A program made the position numbers and the translations under genes. From Acidobacteriaceae bacterium dw_441 (GTDB lineage: Bacteria; Acidobacteriota; Terriglobia; Terriglobales; Acidobacteriaceae), in contig JAAVVA010000003.1 of the NCBI GenBank assembly GCA_018449715.1, forward strand, positions 434,001 through 498,000: DNA of 64,000 nucleotides, written 5' to 3'. Position 1 is the stretch's first letter. Each line of letters starts with the position of its first letter. Below are positions 51,810-60,519 of the stretch, in pieces. Below the pieces are notes generated by a model. That model made no database searches and had not been told where the DNA came from. It saw nothing but the letters and a program-made list of their open reading frames with translations.

Positions 51810-53003
51810 TTACTTCTTACCGCTCTTACCCGCCCTGTAGCTGGACTTGATCTCGGCTCCGATACCCGACAGGATACCCTTGACCTCTTCCGAGCGCGGA
51901 CCCTCGGGAACGAGTTCCAGGTACTGCTGGTAGGCCTCGACGCACCCCGGGGGCGCGACGATCTTCTGGGTCTTCGGATCGACCGTGGCCTTCGGGATCA
52001 GCGCCTGTGCCTTGATGTAGTACGCATCGGCCCGCTTCGGATCGGCAGCGATCGCCTTGTCGGCAGCCGCGGCGGCATCGTCCAGCTGACCAGCGTTGTA
52101 CAGGGTGGCCGCTTCGTTGTAGAAGTACATGCCAGCGTTGGCCGGCAGAGCCTTGGCTGCTTCCTCGTAGGCAGCAGAAGCGGCCTTGCCGTCTCCGCCC
52201 TTCGCGAGAGCCTGGCCCATCTGGTTGTAGGCCGCGGCAGCGGTCTCGACGTTAGGCTTCTTCGAGGCCGTATTGGCGTCGATACCCTTCTTGTACGAGG
52301 CAGCAGCCTCGGCATACTTCGCCTTGATCGTGTCGTCCACCGGCTTGCCGGCGGCCTTCGCGGTCTTGGCATCGGCATCGGCCGAACCCAGCTGCGCGTC
52401 GCCCAGCGCGACCCACAGGATGCCCTCATCGGGCTTCTGCGTGGTCGCTTCCTGCATCGCCTTCACGGCGGCGTCGAAGTTACCGGCCTTCGTATCGGCG
52501 CGGGCCTGGGTCAGAGTCGCGTTCAGGTTGGCAATCTTCGCATTCGCGGCGGTCGCGTCCGCATTTTTCTTCTTGAACTCCTCAAGCTGCTTCCGCTCTT
52601 CAGGAGTCATCTTGTCCAGATACTCCTTGCGGGTCATGTCGAAGTTCAGCGGGTGATCCTCGCCAGCCGTGAAGGTGACGTTGTCGAAGAAATCGACACT
52701 CTTGTCGTCCACGAACAGGATCGCCAGGTAGGTTCCCGGAGCGATGCCGGTGCCCTTGAAGTTACCAGCCGCGTCAATGTCGAAGCTGTTCGAGTACTTG
52801 CGGGCCTTCTCGTCGGCCGAACGGTCCTGGGTCAGCTTGACGGTGCCCTTGGTCAGAGGGGAGCCAATGGCATTCTGCGCGTGTCCGTGAATGCTGGCCG
52901 GAGCAGGAGCCGCCTGCGCCAGACCCTTCTGTGCCGCCAGAGCGAGCACAAGAGCCAGGCACGCTGCCAGTCCCACGCTCAACTTTCTTCCGATACGATT
53001 CAT
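51810..53003 (-). CDS. Exported tetratricopeptide repeat protein with N-terminal beta-sandwich
   Basis: 397 aa from ATG 53003, AGGAG nine bases upstream. Signal peptide LSVGLAACLALVLALAAQKGLAQ. Residues ~35-125 resemble a carboxypeptidase-regulatory-like beta-sandwich (SIHGHAQNAIGSPLTKGTVK...FKGTGIAPGTYLAILF). A helical linker follows (MTPEERKQLEEFKKKNADAT), then TPRs at ~150-370 (NFDAAVKAMQEATTQKPDEG, ALPANAGMYFYNEAATLYNA, ADPKRADAYYIKAQALIP). This layout recurs in acidobacteria; the function is unknown. Separated by a terminator from moeA and 74 bases from queC. Confidence 0.85.
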   Translation of the reverse strand: MNRIGRKLSVGLAACLALVLALAAQKGLAQAAPAPASIHGHAQNAIGSPLTKGTVKLTQDRSADEKARKYSNSFDIDAAGNFKGTGIAPGTYLAILFVDDKSVDFFDNVTFTAGEDHPLNFDMTRKEYLDKMTPEERKQLEEFKKKNADATAANAKIANLNATLTQARADTKAGNFDAAVKAMQEATTQKPDEGILWVALGDAQLGSADADAKTAKAAGKPVDDTIKAKYAEAAASYKKGIDANTASKKPNVETAAAAYNQMGQALAKGGDGKAASAAYEEAAKALPANAGMYFYNEAATLYNAGQLDDAAAAADKAIAADPKRADAYYIKAQALIPKATVDPKTQKIVAPPGCVEAYQQYLELVPEGPRSEEVKGILSGIGAEIKSSYRAGKSGKK

Positions 53004-53077
53004 CACTTCGTTCTCCTGTTTAGTTCTCGTCTGACCCGCCAGTGGCCGGCCCTCGTTCAAAACTCTTCGGCGTCCTG

Positions 53078-53785
53078 CTACTGGACGGCATAGGGGATTG
53101 GATCCACGGCTCCGGCCTCACGAAACGCCCGCAGGCGTAAAACACAGCTCTCGCAGAGGCCACACGCCTCCCGCTCACCGGAATAGCATGACCAACTTAC
53201 ATGGAACGGCGCGCCAAGTTCAACTCCCAGGCGTACGATCTCGCTCTTCCGCATGGAAATAAGAGGTGTTTCCACCCGAATATCGCCCTCTTTTGTTCCT
53301 TGTCGAATCAACGCGTTGAAGGCATCATAGTACGCAGGACGGCAATCGGGATACCCCGAGCTGTCCTGCTCGACCGCCCCGATAAAGATCTTCTTCGCCC
53401 CCACTACCTCGGCCCAGCTCACCGCCGCCGAAAGAAAGTGCGCGTTCCGGAACGGAACATAGGTCACCGGAATCTCCGAGCCGATGGCCGACTCCTCCAC
53501 CGGGGCATTCGGAACGGCGATCGAAGCGTCCGTCAGGGCCGAGCCTCCGATCCTGCGGAAAAGGTCGATCTTCAGGTGCAGAAACTCCTTCGCTCCCGTC
53601 AGCCGCGCAATCTCGGTCGCCGAGGCCAACTCGCGGGCCTCCGTGCGCTGGCCATAGCTGAAGTGCAGGGCGTAGACGTCGTAATCCCGCGCTGCCAGCG
53701 AGGCGCACACGGTCGAATCCATCCCTCCCGAAAGAGAGAGCACCGCTTTGGGGCGCTGGTTATGATCGTTCGTCTGCGCGCTCAT
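53078..53785 (-). CDS. queC: 7-cyano-7-deazaguanine synthase QueC
   Basis: 235 aa from ATG 53785, GGAG close upstream; its start overlaps the DUF2007 stop (ATGA). ATP-dependent conversion of 7-carboxy-7-deazaguanine to preQ0 for queuosine tRNA modification. PP-loop AVLSLSGGMDSTVCASLA at ~14-31. LHFSYGQRTEARELASA and VPFRNAHFLSAAVSWAEVVG are family motifs. The zinc site is in SWSCYSGEREACGLCESCVL (four Cys). Encoded with DUF2007 and DUF3108 genes, which have no known role in the pathway. Confidence 0.96.
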   Translation of the reverse strand: MSAQTNDHNQRPKAVLSLSGGMDSTVCASLAARDYDVYALHFSYGQRTEARELASATEIARLTGAKEFLHLKIDLFRRIGGSALTDASIAVPNAPVEESAIGSEIPVTYVPFRNAHFLSAAVSWAEVVGAKKIFIGAVEQDSSGYPDCRPAYYDAFNALIRQGTKEGDIRVETPLISMRKSEIVRLGVELGAPFHVSWSCYSGEREACGLCESCVLRLRAFREAGAVDPIPYAVQ

Positions 53786-54039
53786 GCTTCTCCCTCCAAC
53801 TCTTCGTCTTCGGCGGGCAGAAGCTCCCTTGCCGCCGCTTCGTCTCTTCGATGAACCATCAGCCGGGCTCGAAACGCCGCTCCCAGAAGCTGGTTCGCGC
53901 TCTCGCCCTGTAGAAAACACTCAAGTTCCGCCGCTTCCAGCAGACCCTTCGCCATCTGGGCCTCCATCGGGTCTTCGAAGCGCGCCACCGTTACATACTG
54001 CTCCGGGTCGAGTGCCGCTGTTGTCGTCAGACCGTCCAT
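53782..54039 (-). CDS. DUF2007 domain protein (putative signal-transducing PII-like)
   Basis: 85 aa, ATG 54039 preceded by GTGAGGGTA, five bases after the DUF3108 stop; its own stop overlaps queC by ATGA. The DUF2007 pattern is clear: YVTVARFEDPMEAQMAKGLL, AAELECFLQGESANQLLGAA and RLMVHRRDEAAARELL. Members are small ferredoxin-like proteins often fused to or found beside unrelated genes; some are called signal-transducing without firm proof. Translational coupling to queC suggests matched amounts. Confidence 0.85.
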   Translation of the reverse strand: MDGLTTTAALDPEQYVTVARFEDPMEAQMAKGLLEAAELECFLQGESANQLLGAAFRARLMVHRRDEAAARELLPAEDEELEGEA

Positions 54040-54044
54040 TACCC

Positions 54045-54866
54045 TCACTTCGTCTCGTAGGACTGCAACCGCGCCGTAATGGTTCCCCAGAACAGGCTGG
54101 CCCGCACCTGCACCGGGATGTGCCGCGCATCGTCCGTGTACCAGATCCAGATTCTTCCGCGGTTCTTCACCACGCCCTCGTCTGCGGTCGGCTGTACCCG
54201 GACCGTCTGGAAGACTCCCGCAGGGGTCTTGACCTCTTCCTTGGCCTCCACCTTCATCGTCACCGTGACGGTGCGCATGGAGTCTGCCAGTGGGAAGCGG
54301 AAGTCTTGCCCCACCACCAGCGGGTGCGACCCGACGTAGAAGATCGCCGAGAGCGAATCGGTCACGCACGGCGGAATCGAGGCCGTCTGCTCCTTCGTCG
54401 TTCCCTTCACAAGGTTACGTTCCACCAGCGTCTGCTTGCCCTGCGGATAGTTGAAGCTCAGGTCGCTCGAGATCTTTCGGCGGCCTTCGAGCGTCTGCTT
54501 CGAAAACCCTCCCGAGCACCCGGTCTTCGTATCGAACGACGACAGGAAGCGGTCGGCTACGGGGAAGAGCATCGTCACAGCGCCGACCGTATCGGCGGTG
54601 GCGGTAATCTTCTGGGTCGTCCCCTGCTGCTCGATCTGGAAGGTTGCCATCGCCGCGGTGAAGACTCTCCAGTCCACCGCGTAGGTCAGCGTCTGTCTCT
54701 GGGGAAAGGGATACGTCGCGGGAGGAGGCTCAAGCGTCGGGATCGTCACCGGCTGCTGGGGAGCAGGCGGGGGGAAGAGGCGCTGCGTCAGCGACTGCGC
54801 GTTACAGGCCGCGCATGCCAGCCACAGGAGAATCGGGAGAAGGAGGACAGTGGACCGTTTCGACAG
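54045..54866 (-). CDS. Exported DUF3108 protein, probable non-AUG (CTG) start
   Basis: The conserved part runs from GTG 54749 (234 aa): YAVDWRVFTAAMATFQIEQQ, PPCVTDSLSAIFYVGSHPLV and GVFQTVRVQPTADEGVVKNR match DUF3108, a periplasmic lipid-binding-like beta fold. The frame continues upstream into a perfect signal peptide, SKRSTVLLLPILLWLACAAC, with no ATG, GTG or TTG before the upstream TAA. The codon preceding SKRST is CTG at 54866, the best start candidate (273 aa). Starting at 54749 would lose the export signal. Followed within 5 bases by DUF2007 and queC. Start uncertain, gene sure. Confidence 0.8.
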   Translation of the reverse strand: MSKRSTVLLLPILLWLACAACNAQSLTQRLFPPPAPQQPVTIPTLEPPPATYPFPQRQTLTYAVDWRVFTAAMATFQIEQQGTTQKITATADTVGAVTMLFPVADRFLSSFDTKTGCSGGFSKQTLEGRRKISSDLSFNYPQGKQTLVERNLVKGTTKEQTASIPPCVTDSLSAIFYVGSHPLVVGQDFRFPLADSMRTVTVTMKVEAKEEVKTPAGVFQTVRVQPTADEGVVKNRGRIWIWYTDDARHIPVQVRASLFWGTITARLQSYETK

Positions 54867-55014
54867 GGCTAGCTCACAGAAGTTGGGATTAAATGGGACG
54901 ACAAACCATCGCTCAAAGCTCGTCCACTGGCGTTATTGAGACAAACTACAGAAAAAATCCCCACCGGGTCAAAGGGATCGCTCTCTGACGATCTCCCTGT
55001 TTCATCTTCTCCGG

Positions 55015-55572
55015 CTACTTTAGCAGCAGAAGCCGGGCCACCAGCGCCGCGTAGAGCGCGGCAGCACCTATAAGAGCATTGTACTCGCGATGGTGGAGAT
55101 ATCTCTCGCCGGAAAACTTTCCCGGCGGCAGTCCGGTCTTCGCCGGAGTCAAGCGGGGCAGCAGCCGCGGAACCTGGCGGGCGTAGTCGTCGAACCCGGC
55201 AAAGTGCGACCGCAGAAACTCCTCCTCGGAGCGGATGGTCGGCAGGTAGATCGCGAGGAAACCTCCAACCAGTGCGACGAAGAGCACCCAGCTTCCCGAG
55301 GCCACGGCGAATCCGAAGGCGATCATCATGGAGCCGAGGTACAGCGGATTGCGTGTGTGGGCATAAGGCCCTGTGCGCGTAAGCTCCGCATTCTTCTTGA
55401 CATAGCCTGCCGCATATCCGCGCAGCCACAGCCCCGGAAGCACCAGCAGAAGGCTCCACCCAATCAGCGCCCACGTCGGACGCGCCAGCCACAGAAATCC
55501 TGCCGCAAATAGAAAACCCAGCGGCACGCGGATCCGCCGCGCGATGCGCTGCCAGCTGCTTCGTTCACTCAC
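55015..55572 (-). CDS. Isoprenylcysteine carboxyl methyltransferase/PEMT family membrane protein
   Basis: 185 aa, start GTG 55572, four bases after the waaC stop. Four to five membrane segments (VPLGFLFAAGFLWLARPTWA, LIGWSLLLVLPGLWLRGYAA, AVASGSWVLFVALVGGFLAIY). The ICMT/PEMT SAM-binding signature is present: GPYAHTRNPLYLGSMMIAFG followed by RSEEEFLRSHF. Bacterial members methylate lipids or unknown membrane substrates; not all are active. It is the last gene of the Kdo/lipid A/heptose run, so it may act on envelope lipids. Confidence 0.85.
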   Translation of the reverse strand: MSERSSWQRIARRIRVPLGFLFAAGFLWLARPTWALIGWSLLLVLPGLWLRGYAAGYVKKNAELTRTGPYAHTRNPLYLGSMMIAFGFAVASGSWVLFVALVGGFLAIYLPTIRSEEEFLRSHFAGFDDYARQVPRLLPRLTPAKTGLPPGKFSGERYLHHREYNALIGAAALYAALVARLLLLK

Positions 55573-55576
55573 TCGT

Positions 55577-56680
55577 CTACCTTACCTTGTTGGCCCGTGG
55601 GTCTTGCAGCAATTCAGCAGCAGCCTCCACTACTTCTTCTACTGTAATTGCCAGCAACCCCGCCTCGGGTTCGGCCAGCCTGCGATGGTCGCGCCTCTCG
55701 CCTCCGTGGCGAAGGATGCGGGATGCGGTTCCGTAGGGTCCGTTCCGGGCCGGATCGGTCGGCCCGAAGAGCGCGACTACCGGCTTTTGAAGCGCGGCGG
55801 CAAGGTGAAGAGGTCCCGTATCTCCTGCAATAACAAGACTTGCTCTCCGGGTAAGCTCGATGAGCTGCGAAATTCCCCCCGCCGCAGCGACGGCGTATCC
55901 GTCGCTCAAGCCGACGACTTTTTGCGCCACCGGATCGTCCGGGCCCGCCGCATTGACCAGCGAGCGATACCCCCTCCGGCCCAGTTCAGCAGCCACGGCT
56001 CCGAACCTTTCGGCGGGCCACTGCTTCGCCCCCCACCCCGCCGTCGGGGCTAGCAGGACGAACGGTTCCCCACCGGGCAGCAGTTGGTTTAACAGATCGT
56101 TACAGCGACTTGCGAAAAACGCATCTTCCGGAAGCGCAATTTGCGCTGGACGCAAGTTCTCCCCGACAGCCCCGCCCAGCAGCGCGCACCCCTGCTCAAT
56201 GACATGAGCGGCATGTGTGGCAATCTTCTTCTCGTAGAGCCACCTTGCCGGGGCCTCGCGTGGGTCTTCCGGTCCGGCAAACGACTTTGCCGAGGCCATC
56301 CGTCCGATCACCGCCGACCGGATCGAGCCCTGCATATCCACGCAAAGATCGAAGTGTTCGCTTCGCAACTGCCTGCGCAGGGAAGCGATATCCCGCACCG
56401 TCGTTGCGGAAAAGGGCTGTTTTTTCCACGCTCTTGTGGAAGCGGGGTAGACGCGATCGACCAGCGGCATCGCCGGTCCGCGTTGGTGAGAAAGCTCATT
56501 CGCCGTCTGAAGCAGGGGCATCCAGCGAGGCTCGACGACCCAGCCGACGAACCAGTCCGGGTGCGCCTGCCGCAGCGCGGCCACGGCGGGCATCGCGTGC
56601 AGAATGTCGCCCATCGCGCCGATCCGCACGATCAGGATGCGCCGTTGCGCCTCCGCGAAAGAATGGTCCCGTGTCGCCAA
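55577..56680 (-). CDS. waaC: Glycosyltransferase family 9, heptosyltransferase I-like
   Basis: 367 aa. GT9 enzymes add heptose to the Kdo of the LPS inner core from ADP-heptose. Motifs: ILIVRIGAMGDILHAMPAVA at the start, DLCVDMQGSIRSAVIGRMA, the nucleotide-sugar part VLLAPTAGWGAKQWPAERFG and IAGDTGPLHLAAALQKPVVALFGPTDP (split here for length). The start is TTG 56680, 10 bases after the lpxK stop; no ATG or GTG lies before the first beta-strand. Order waaA, lpxK, waaC supports an LPS core role; heptosyltransferase I rather than II is inferred. Confidence 0.88.
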   Translation of the reverse strand: MATRDHSFAEAQRRILIVRIGAMGDILHAMPAVAALRQAHPDWFVGWVVEPRWMPLLQTANELSHQRGPAMPLVDRVYPASTRAWKKQPFSATTVRDIASLRRQLRSEHFDLCVDMQGSIRSAVIGRMASAKSFAGPEDPREAPARWLYEKKIATHAAHVIEQGCALLGGAVGENLRPAQIALPEDAFFASRCNDLLNQLLPGGEPFVLLAPTAGWGAKQWPAERFGAVAAELGRRGYRSLVNAAGPDDPVAQKVVGLSDGYAVAAAGGISQLIELTRRASLVIAGDTGPLHLAAALQKPVVALFGPTDPARNGPYGTASRILRHGGERRDHRRLAEPEAGLLAITVEEVVEAAAELLQDPRANKVR

Positions 56681-56692
56681 GCGCTCATTTTC

Positions 56693-57727
56693 TCACGACC
56701 GCTCGCGCTTCCTGCGGTCGAGCGCGGGGGCCAGATTCACCAGCTGCTCCATCGCAGATCGTTCATCGAGCAACTCGGCCTTCAGGGGGGCGACTATCAG
56801 GGGGCCCACCGCTTCGAGGCGGGTGCGCATCTCCGGGGTCAGCTTGACCGCGTCCTTTTCCGTGGTGACGAAGCCGTTGGCCTGCCGTTGCCGGGCCGTC
56901 TCCAGCAGGCGCTGGATGTCGGATTCTCCGTAACGGTGATGGTCAGGAAAGATCACGGTTTCTAGAGGCTCATACCGCGCTCTCTTCAGCATCCGGATGA
57001 AGTTGTCCGGACGGGCGATTCCACAGAAGGCCAGCGGTAGCGTCGGCAGCGGCTCGCCGCTTTCGGGAAGGCTCAGGCTTCTGCGGATGAACCAGATCTC
57101 GAATCTGCGGTTCTTCGGTTGCAGCCGATCGAGGATGTTCTTGAGCTGCACGGCCTCCTCCTCGCGGACCACCACGATGGAGGCGTCGCTGACCGCGCGG
57201 AGAGGCTCGCGCAGGTTGCCTGCGGGCAGCAGAAGGTCCTGCACGTCTTCGAGAGTCAGCAGAACGATGTCGATGTCCCGAGCCAGCCGCAGGTGCTGGA
57301 AGCCATCGTCCAGAAGGTGAACGCCGGTGCGTGCGGACTCGCGGGCCTGTTCGGCCAGCAGACCGGCGCGGTAGCGCTCGACGCCCGCGAAGACCGGAAC
57401 GCCCGTCTTGCGGGCGAGCATCACCGGCTCGTCGCCGTGCCACAGCGGGTCGTCGTACGGTTCGACGCGCCCCACCATGTTCGAGACGCGCCCATACCCC
57501 CTGGTCAGGATGCTGACAGCGTATCCGCGGCGGTCGAGGATCTCGGCCAGCATGGCGACCACCGGGGTCTTTCCTGCGCCACCCGCGGAGACGCTTCCGA
57601 CACTGATGACCGGGGGCATCAGGCGATTTCGCTTCAGCCAGCCGCGCTCGTACATCTTTCGTTTTGCCGTTACGACCGCACCGTAGAGCGGAGAGAACGG
57701 GAGCAGAAGGCCTCTCAACGCGTTCAT
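56693..57727 (-). CDS. lpxK: Tetraacyldisaccharide 4'-kinase
   Basis: 344 aa inner-membrane-associated kinase that phosphorylates the lipid A precursor at the 4' position. N-terminal hydrophobic anchor (ALRGLLLPFSPLYGAVVTAK). Walker A is in SVGSVSAGGAGKTPVVAMLA near residues 42-61. ILTRGYGR, DEPVMLARKTGVPVFAGVER and VHLLDDGFQHLRLARDIDIV (the DDGFQH motif) are diagnostic, as is FPDHHRY. The start overlaps the waaA stop by ATGA. Co-transcribed with waaA and waaC. Confidence 0.96.
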   Translation of the reverse strand: MNALRGLLLPFSPLYGAVVTAKRKMYERGWLKRNRLMPPVISVGSVSAGGAGKTPVVAMLAEILDRRGYAVSILTRGYGRVSNMVGRVEPYDDPLWHGDEPVMLARKTGVPVFAGVERYRAGLLAEQARESARTGVHLLDDGFQHLRLARDIDIVLLTLEDVQDLLLPAGNLREPLRAVSDASIVVVREEEAVQLKNILDRLQPKNRRFEIWFIRRSLSLPESGEPLPTLPLAFCGIARPDNFIRMLKRARYEPLETVIFPDHHRYGESDIQRLLETARQRQANGFVTTEKDAVKLTPEMRTRLEAVGPLIVAPLKAELLDERSAMEQLVNLAPALDRRKRERS

Positions 57728-59019
57728 GCCGATGTCCTGTGTAACAGCCGCAGCAGGGACTCCACGGTTCGCGCCGTGGCTCCTGCCTGCTCCGCAAAGA
57801 TCTTCTGTCCGTTCCGGCCTATCGTCGTGGCCCGGTCTTCCTTCTGCAACAGCTCGATCATCGCCTCGGCCAGCCCTGTCGGTTTAACGGTCAGGATCGC
57901 CTCCGCGCCGCGCATCGTCTCCACAATCTCGCGGAAGTTTTCAAACGACCCTCCCATCATGACCGGGACCCCGAAGCGAGCGGGCTCCAGCGGATTGTGG
58001 CCTCCCGCCTGCACAAGGCTTCCTCCTACGAAGGCAATCGTCGCCAGGGAGTAGACCGAGGCCAGATCGCCGATCGTGTCCAGCAGGATAACCCCTTCCT
58101 GCCCGATGTGGTTGCTCTGGACCTTCAGCGTGCTGGCTCGAATTACATCGAATCCCGCTGCTTCGACCAGGGCGGAGACGGCTTCGAATCTCTCGGGCCT
58201 GCGCGGGGCGACGATCAGACGCGCCTGCGGCTCGGCTTCGAGCACATGTGGCCAGGCTTCGAGCAGCATCTTTTCCTCGCCGTCGAGCGTGCTTCCTGCC
58301 ACGACGATCTTCGACTCTGCGGGAAGGATGGTCCGCAGCAATGCCGTCATCGAGCTTTCACCGGCGGCTTTGACGTCGAACTTCAGGTTGCCGCTGACGC
58401 GCACGCGGTCTTCGGGGGCTCCGATTTGCACGAGGCGGGCGGCGTTTTCGTCGCTCTGGGCGAGGAAGAGGGAGACCTTCTGAAGGATGGGCCTCCACAA
58501 CGCGCGGAGGCGAAGGTAGCGGGGAAGCGAACGGTCGGAGACGCGGGCGTTCACGACCGCGACGGGGATTCCGCGACGGAAGCAGGTGTCCATCAGGTTG
58601 GGCCACAGCTCGCTCTCCATCAGGACGAGCAGCTCCGGCTGAAGGGCATCGAGGTAGCGGCGAACGAGGAAGGCGAAGTCCAGCGGAAGGTAGAAGACCG
58701 GCGACTCCGCGCCGAAGCGCTCACGCGCCAGCCGCTGCCCCGTCTCAGTGGTAGTGGAGACGGCGACGACACAGCCCGGCAGGGCGCGGCGAAGCTCACG
58801 CACCAGCTCGGTCGCGGCCATCGCCTCGCCCACCGAGACGGCGTGCAGCCAGATCACACGGCGCCCCGCGGCTGCTTCGCGCAGGCCATTGGGGATGAGG
58901 CCAAGGCGGCTTGCCAGCCCGGCGCGGTATCGCCCGCTGGTGGCCATGCGGGCCAGCCACCATGGAGCGCCCAGGAGCAGCACCGCTGCGAGCAGTGCGC
59001 TGTAAATCGCTAGAATCAA
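57724..59019 (-). CDS. waaA: 3-deoxy-D-manno-octulosonic acid transferase
   Basis: 431 aa, transfers Kdo from CMP-Kdo to lipid IVA. N-terminal membrane anchor (AIYSALLAAVLLLGAPWWLA). GT30 motifs: VIWLHAVSVGEAMAATELVR, YLPLDFAFLVRRYLDALQPE, LLVLMESELWPNLMDTCFRR, VSGNLKFDVKA, and GGSLVQAGGHNPLEPARFGV near the C-terminus. First gene of the four-gene run waaA, lpxK, waaC, ICMT-like. With kdsC at 33 kb it completes part of the Kdo pathway seen here. Confidence 0.95.
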   Translation of the reverse strand: MILAIYSALLAAVLLLGAPWWLARMATSGRYRAGLASRLGLIPNGLREAAAGRRVIWLHAVSVGEAMAATELVRELRRALPGCVVAVSTTTETGQRLARERFGAESPVFYLPLDFAFLVRRYLDALQPELLVLMESELWPNLMDTCFRRGIPVAVVNARVSDRSLPRYLRLRALWRPILQKVSLFLAQSDENAARLVQIGAPEDRVRVSGNLKFDVKAAGESSMTALLRTILPAESKIVVAGSTLDGEEKMLLEAWPHVLEAEPQARLIVAPRRPERFEAVSALVEAAGFDVIRASTLKVQSNHIGQEGVILLDTIGDLASVYSLATIAFVGGSLVQAGGHNPLEPARFGVPVMMGGSFENFREIVETMRGAEAILTVKPTGLAEAMIELLQKEDRATTIGRNGQKIFAEQAGATARTVESLLRLLHRTSA

Positions 59020-59058
59020 TCCCTACCGTCCCATGCTTTACCAGGCATATAAACGAAG

Positions 59059-59775
59059 ATGATAATCAAGTTGTCCATGAAGTCTCGTTTTCTCTCTATC
59101 TTACGGACCTCGTTTGTTGCGGGCGCCGCCGTTGCAGCGGCTGCGACCTGCCTTGTGCCTGCGGTTGCGTTCGCTGGCGGAAAGAAAGCCCCCGCGCCGC
59201 GTCCGGCGAAGGAGTACGCCGTTTTTGAGACGCATCCTGCGGAGAAGGTGACGGTCGCCATCGACCCCTGCATGCGGCAGGACGACTGCGATTTCTTCCG
59301 GCTGCCCTACATTCGCCATTCGATGATTCCGGTGCGCGTCATCATCACGAACGACTCGGATACGACGCTGGATCTGGACGAGGCGCGGATGCAGTTCATC
59401 TCGGGCAGCAGCGACAGGTTGCCTGCGGCGACGCAGGACGACCTGAACCGGCGGCTGTTTTCGACGAAGCAGGCGAAGGGGGGAAGCCATATCCCGCTGA
59501 CGCCGATCCCGATTCATCATGCTCCTATCGACAAGAAGATCATGCAGGATGACGAGGACTTCGGCTTCCGCTCGACGCAGGTCACTCCGCACTCGACGAT
59601 GGCGGGGTACCTGTTTTATGACGTGAAGGATCTCGATGAGCCGCCGCTGAAGGGCGCGGAGATCTACGTCAAGATGATTCGCTTCTTCGGTGGCAAGGAG
59701 CTGTTTGCCTTCACGCTGCCCTTCGACAAGTGGCTCGCGACGCAGAAGAGCACGTCCAATCACGCCAGTCAGTGA
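59059..59775 (+). CDS. Exported protein of unknown function
   Basis: 238 aa; an ATG at 59077 (MKSRFLSILRTSFVAGAAVA) is an equally likely start. Signal peptide ends near VAFAGG. The mature part has a cysteine pair in DPCMRQDDCDFF and an alternating beta pattern (IPVRVIITNDSDTTLDLDEA...MAGYLFYDVKDLDEPP) suggesting an Ig-like fold. No family recognised. Starts 39 bases from the divergent waaA start and ends 10 bases before the next gene, with which it is probably co-transcribed. Confidence 0.75.
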   Translation: MIIKLSMKSRFLSILRTSFVAGAAVAAAATCLVPAVAFAGGKKAPAPRPAKEYAVFETHPAEKVTVAIDPCMRQDDCDFFRLPYIRHSMIPVRVIITNDSDTTLDLDEARMQFISGSSDRLPAATQDDLNRRLFSTKQAKGGSHIPLTPIPIHHAPIDKKIMQDDEDFGFRSTQVTPHSTMAGYLFYDVKDLDEPPLKGAEIYVKMIRFFGGKELFAFTLPFDKWLATQKSTSNHASQ

Positions 59776-59785
59776 GGTGGAGAAG

Positions 59786-60514
59786 ATGAAAGCAGCAGGA
59801 TTGCAGCGTATCTTTCCGGCGATGATTGCGGTTGTGCTTTGCTGTCTTTCGTTGAGCGCGTTTTCGCAGGTTAAAGCCTTGCCGATGCAGACCCACCTTG
59901 CAGAACCAACCTATCCTCGTGTTTCGGGGTTGTCGCCCAAGGCAGCAGAGGACCGCGTCAACGCTCTGCTGGTTGAAAGAGAGAAGCAGGACCGGAGCAG
60001 CCGCAAGGAATGCCTGAAATCCGGCCCACATGCAAGCTACGACGAAAGTATCCGCACGACGTATCTTTCGTCGCGCTTGCTTAGTCTCGACGTGCGCGCC
60101 TCGTGGGATGGATGTTCGGCTTACCCGAACGACAATCTTCCTAATCCTCTGACGGTCGATCTTAACCAGGGGAAGGAGATTGATTGGCCGCTCTTTTTTC
60201 GGCCGGGATTTTTGCAGGCGCGGGAGGGGCAGTCTTCTCCACTGCTGCGGCTCTACCTTCGCCACGTCAAGCTTGATGGCGAATGTCTCGATGTGGTGAA
60301 GGAGCCGGGCATGAACTTCCTTTTCTGGCTGGATAGCAAAAAAGGATTGATCGCTGTTCCTTCGCTGCCGCATGTGGTGCAGGCCTGTGCGGAAGAGGCT
60401 GAGATTCCTTTTGCAGAAATCAAGGACGCGATTCGCGACCCGCAGATTCGGGCAGACCTTTTGGCTGCTTCCTCGCAGGCAGTTCCTGCGACTACGGGAA
60501 AAACGTTACCCTGA
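59786..60514 (+). CDS. Exported protein of unknown function
   Basis: 242 aa from ATG 59786, preceded by GAGGTGGAG; the frame runs in from 59690 but overlaps the previous gene. Signal peptide FPAMIAVVLCCLSLSAFSQ. The mature region (PTYPRVSGLSPKAAEDRVNA, STYDESIR-like, LSLDVRASWDGCSAYPND, NPLTVDLNQGKEIDWPLFFR) has the look of the DUF3298/DUF4163 periplasmic proteins, in which a NxL-xxx-F pattern precedes a second domain, but I cannot confirm this. Five bases before the GNAT gene. Confidence 0.7.
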   Translation: MKAAGLQRIFPAMIAVVLCCLSLSAFSQVKALPMQTHLAEPTYPRVSGLSPKAAEDRVNALLVEREKQDRSSRKECLKSGPHASYDESIRTTYLSSRLLSLDVRASWDGCSAYPNDNLPNPLTVDLNQGKEIDWPLFFRPGFLQAREGQSSPLLRLYLRHVKLDGECLDVVKEPGMNFLFWLDSKKGLIAVPSLPHVVQACAEEAEIPFAEIKDAIRDPQIRADLLAASSQAVPATTGKTLP

Positions 60515-60519
60515 CTCTG

